Origin: Euryarchaeota archaeon UBA226
GTDB taxonomy: Archaea; Thermoplasmatota; Poseidoniia; Poseidoniales; Poseidoniaceae
Assembly (NCBI GenBank): GCA_002505935.1
Contig: DAWL01000135.1
Coordinates: 1-6,863 of the forward strand
Direction: 5' to 3'
DNA length: 6,863 bases
This document shows, in pieces, positions 5,483 through 6,863 of the stretch. A program made the translations under genes and the position numbers. Numbering within the stretch: the stretch's first letter is position 1; each line of letters starts with the position of its first letter. The notes below the pieces were generated by a model. That model was not told the origin of the DNA. It worked only from the letters and a program-made list of their open reading frames with translations, and searched no databases.

Positions 5483-6733
5483 ATGACCTCAGGATATCTC
5501 TTCACTTCAGAATCGGTAGCAGCAGGACACCCTGACAAAGTATGCGACAACATCTCAGACGCAATACTTGATGCGTGCATCAAAGCAGACCCTAGAGCAA
5601 GAGTTGCTTTGGAGACATTTGTCAAGGGAATGGACGATGGTTCTTACATTGTTTTAGGTGGAGAAATTACCATAGATGTAGACCATCGAATCGATTATGA
5701 AGGAATTGCAAGGAAGACTGCTGCTGAGATTGGATATACAAATCATGATTACGGCATGGCTGCAAATGATCCCAACAGTTGCAAAGTACAAGTTTTGGTT
5801 AGTCAGCAATCTGGAGATATTTCACAAGGAGTGACCGAGGGAGAAGGAATGTTCAGTGCCCAGGGTGCTGGAGACCAAGGTCTGATGTTTGGCTTTGCAA
5901 CCGATGAGAGTGAAGCATGGGATTCTCTGAAAGGACATTATATGCCTCTACCGGCATTGTTATCGCAACAATTGACACTTGCATTGAGCGCTGCCGGACT
6001 TGATGGAACACTAGAGTGGGCAAGGCCAGACGCCAAGAGTCAAGTCACTATTGAGTACGCAGATGAAGGTGTCCCGACAAGAGCAGAAACTGTGGTCATC
6101 GCAATCCAGCACGATGACCTGAGAGGCATGTTTGATGGAGATGAAGCTGAAGAGCAGAAGTACATCCAACAACAGGTCACTGAGAAAATCATCAACAAGG
6201 TGATCCCAGCAGAGCTCCTAGATTCAAAGACCAATATCATCGTCAATGGAACTGGACGTTTTGAAAAGGGTGGACCTCACGCTGATGCTGGACTTACTGG
6301 ACGCAAGATCATCGTTGACACCTACGGCGGCATGGGCCGCCATGGAGGAGGTGCATTCAGTGGTAAAGACCCGAGCAAGGTAGATCGTTCCGCTGCATAT
6401 GCTTCGCGATGGGCTGCAAAGCACGTCGTTGCTTCTGGATTGGCTAAGCGCTGCGAGATTCAATTGGCTTATGCCATCGGCGTTGCAGAACCGGTCAGTG
6501 TCAGGGTAGACACATTTGGAACTGGTACGATTTCTGAAGATGAAATCAGTGCTAGGGTCTCTAAGGCCTTTGACTTCCGTCCTGCGGCAATCATTTCCGA
6601 ATTGGGCTTATTGCGGCCCATTTTCCGAAGAACTGCAGCGGGAGGACACTTTGGAAGAACTCCTGAAGAGGATGGCGGATTCAGTTGGGAAGGCATCGAC
6701 AATTCACGAATTGAGATTCTGCGCAATGGGTGA
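5483..6733 (+). CDS. metK: S-adenosylmethionine synthetase, bacterial type
   Basis: Makes S-adenosylmethionine from methionine and ATP, releasing phosphate and diphosphate; cytoplasmic. The 416-residue product matches the bacterial/eukaryotic MAT family along its length: LFTSESVAAGHPDKVCDNISDA at the N-terminus with the ATP-contacting His16; GGEIT at 59-63; GAGDQGLMFGFAT at 128-140; RPDAKSQVT at 181-189; TGRFEKGGPHADAGLTGRKI at 257-276; and the P-loop-like GGMGRHGGGAFSGKD at 282-296 followed by PSKVDRSAAY. Catalytic motifs are intact. It is about 30 residues longer than the E. coli enzyme, with acidic insertions near 213-228 and near 391-400 (GRTPEEDGGFSW). The ATG at 5483 is preferred because the family starts just before the LFTSESV strand; an in-frame TTG at 5453 would add ten residues. 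AAGGTGG at 5458-5464 is too far (18 bases) to be an ideal ribosome site for 5483. Most archaea use a different, highly diverged MAT, so this gene is probably of bacterial origin. It is followed by ahcY. Confidence 0.97.
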   Translation: MTSGYLFTSESVAAGHPDKVCDNISDAILDACIKADPRARVALETFVKGMDDGSYIVLGGEITIDVDHRIDYEGIARKTAAEIGYTNHDYGMAANDPNSCKVQVLVSQQSGDISQGVTEGEGMFSAQGAGDQGLMFGFATDESEAWDSLKGHYMPLPALLSQQLTLALSAAGLDGTLEWARPDAKSQVTIEYADEGVPTRAETVVIAIQHDDLRGMFDGDEAEEQKYIQQQVTEKIINKVIPAELLDSKTNIIVNGTGRFEKGGPHADAGLTGRKIIVDTYGGMGRHGGGAFSGKDPSKVDRSAAYASRWAAKHVVASGLAKRCEIQLAYAIGVAEPVSVRVDTFGTGTISEDEISARVSKAFDFRPAAIISELGLLRPIFRRTAAGGHFGRTPEEDGGFSWEGIDNSRIEILRNG

Positions 6734-6763
6734 GTTGAAACATATGCTGATGAAGGAGAAGGC

Positions 6764-6768
6764 GGAGG
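6764..6768 (+). promoter_or_regulatory. Ribosome binding site that decides the ahcY start
   Basis: GGAGG lies 8 bases before the ATG at 6777, in the short space after metK. It favours that start over upstream in-frame ATGs at 6726, 6744 and 6750. Confidence 0.65.
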
Positions 6769-6776
6769 ACGACAAT

Positions 6777-6863
6777 ATGGACTACTTGGTTGCGGACATG
6801 TCTTTGGCAGATTGGGGGCGCAAGGAGATTGACATTGCTGAGCAAGAGATGCCAGGATTGATG
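6777..6863 (+). CDS. ahcY: Adenosylhomocysteinase (SAH hydrolase), N-terminal 29 codons
   Basis: The window ends inside this gene. The product should hydrolyse S-adenosylhomocysteine reversibly to adenosine and homocysteine using tightly bound NAD, clearing the inhibitory product of SAM-dependent methylation. The visible residues MDYLVADMSLADWGRKEI and then DIAEQEMPGLM match the N-terminus of bacterial and eukaryotic SAH hydrolases almost position by position (family pattern: xDYxVxDxSLADxGRKExxxAExEMPGLM); methanogen-type archaeal enzymes differ here. The ATG at 6777 is chosen by this alignment and by GGAGG 8 bases upstream. The frame is open further back to an ATG at 6726 that overlaps the metK stop, which would add a charged 17-residue extension. 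Coming 43 bases after metK on the same strand, it forms a SAM-cycle operon. Confidence 0.92.
   Translation, partial: MDYLVADMSLADWGRKEIDIAEQEMPGLM

Overview
The window looks like a piece of an archaeal chromosome, most likely a euryarchaeote and possibly of the marine Group II/III type (lineage is inference). The archaeal signs are a DRG-family GTPase of the archaeal/eukaryotic type, a radical SAM protein of a mainly archaeal uncharacterised family, and an adenylyltransferase start carrying the GRFQPLHRGH signature expected of NadM-like enzymes. In contrast, the methionine adenosyltransferase and the adenosylhomocysteinase at the right end are of the bacterial type, so the segment mixes archaeal core genes with genes probably acquired from bacteria. 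Gene density is very high, overlaps and gaps of a few bases are common, and no mobile element, CRISPR array, tRNA or rRNA was seen.

Layout. Positions 1-1330 are a leftward unit: a class V PLP-dependent aminotransferase followed after about 10 bases by the first 29 codons of a nucleotidyltransferase, cut by the window edge. Diverging from it, 1375-3101 is a rightward pair in which the glutaminase subunit of PLP synthase (pdxT) overlaps by one base with a radical SAM protein. Positions 3089-4141 are a second leftward unit of two small proteins: a 112-aa DUF1801-like protein, then an unrecognised 227-aa protein whose 3' end overlaps the radical SAM gene tail-to-tail by 13 bases. From 4207 everything is rightward: the DRG GTPase with a C-terminal TGS domain, a roughly 155-base intergenic stretch, then metK and the start of ahcY.

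How the genes fit together. MetK makes S-adenosylmethionine and AhcY removes S-adenosylhomocysteine, so the right end is a methyl-cycle operon. It is not contiguous with the radical SAM enzyme, which would consume SAM. PdxT supplies ammonia for pyridoxal phosphate synthesis, and the divergent neighbour is a PLP enzyme; the synthase partner pdxS is not in the window. The least explained parts are the radical SAM protein coupled to pdxT and the 227-aa protein, whose 5' end shows a strong ribosome binding site pointing at an out-of-frame ATG.
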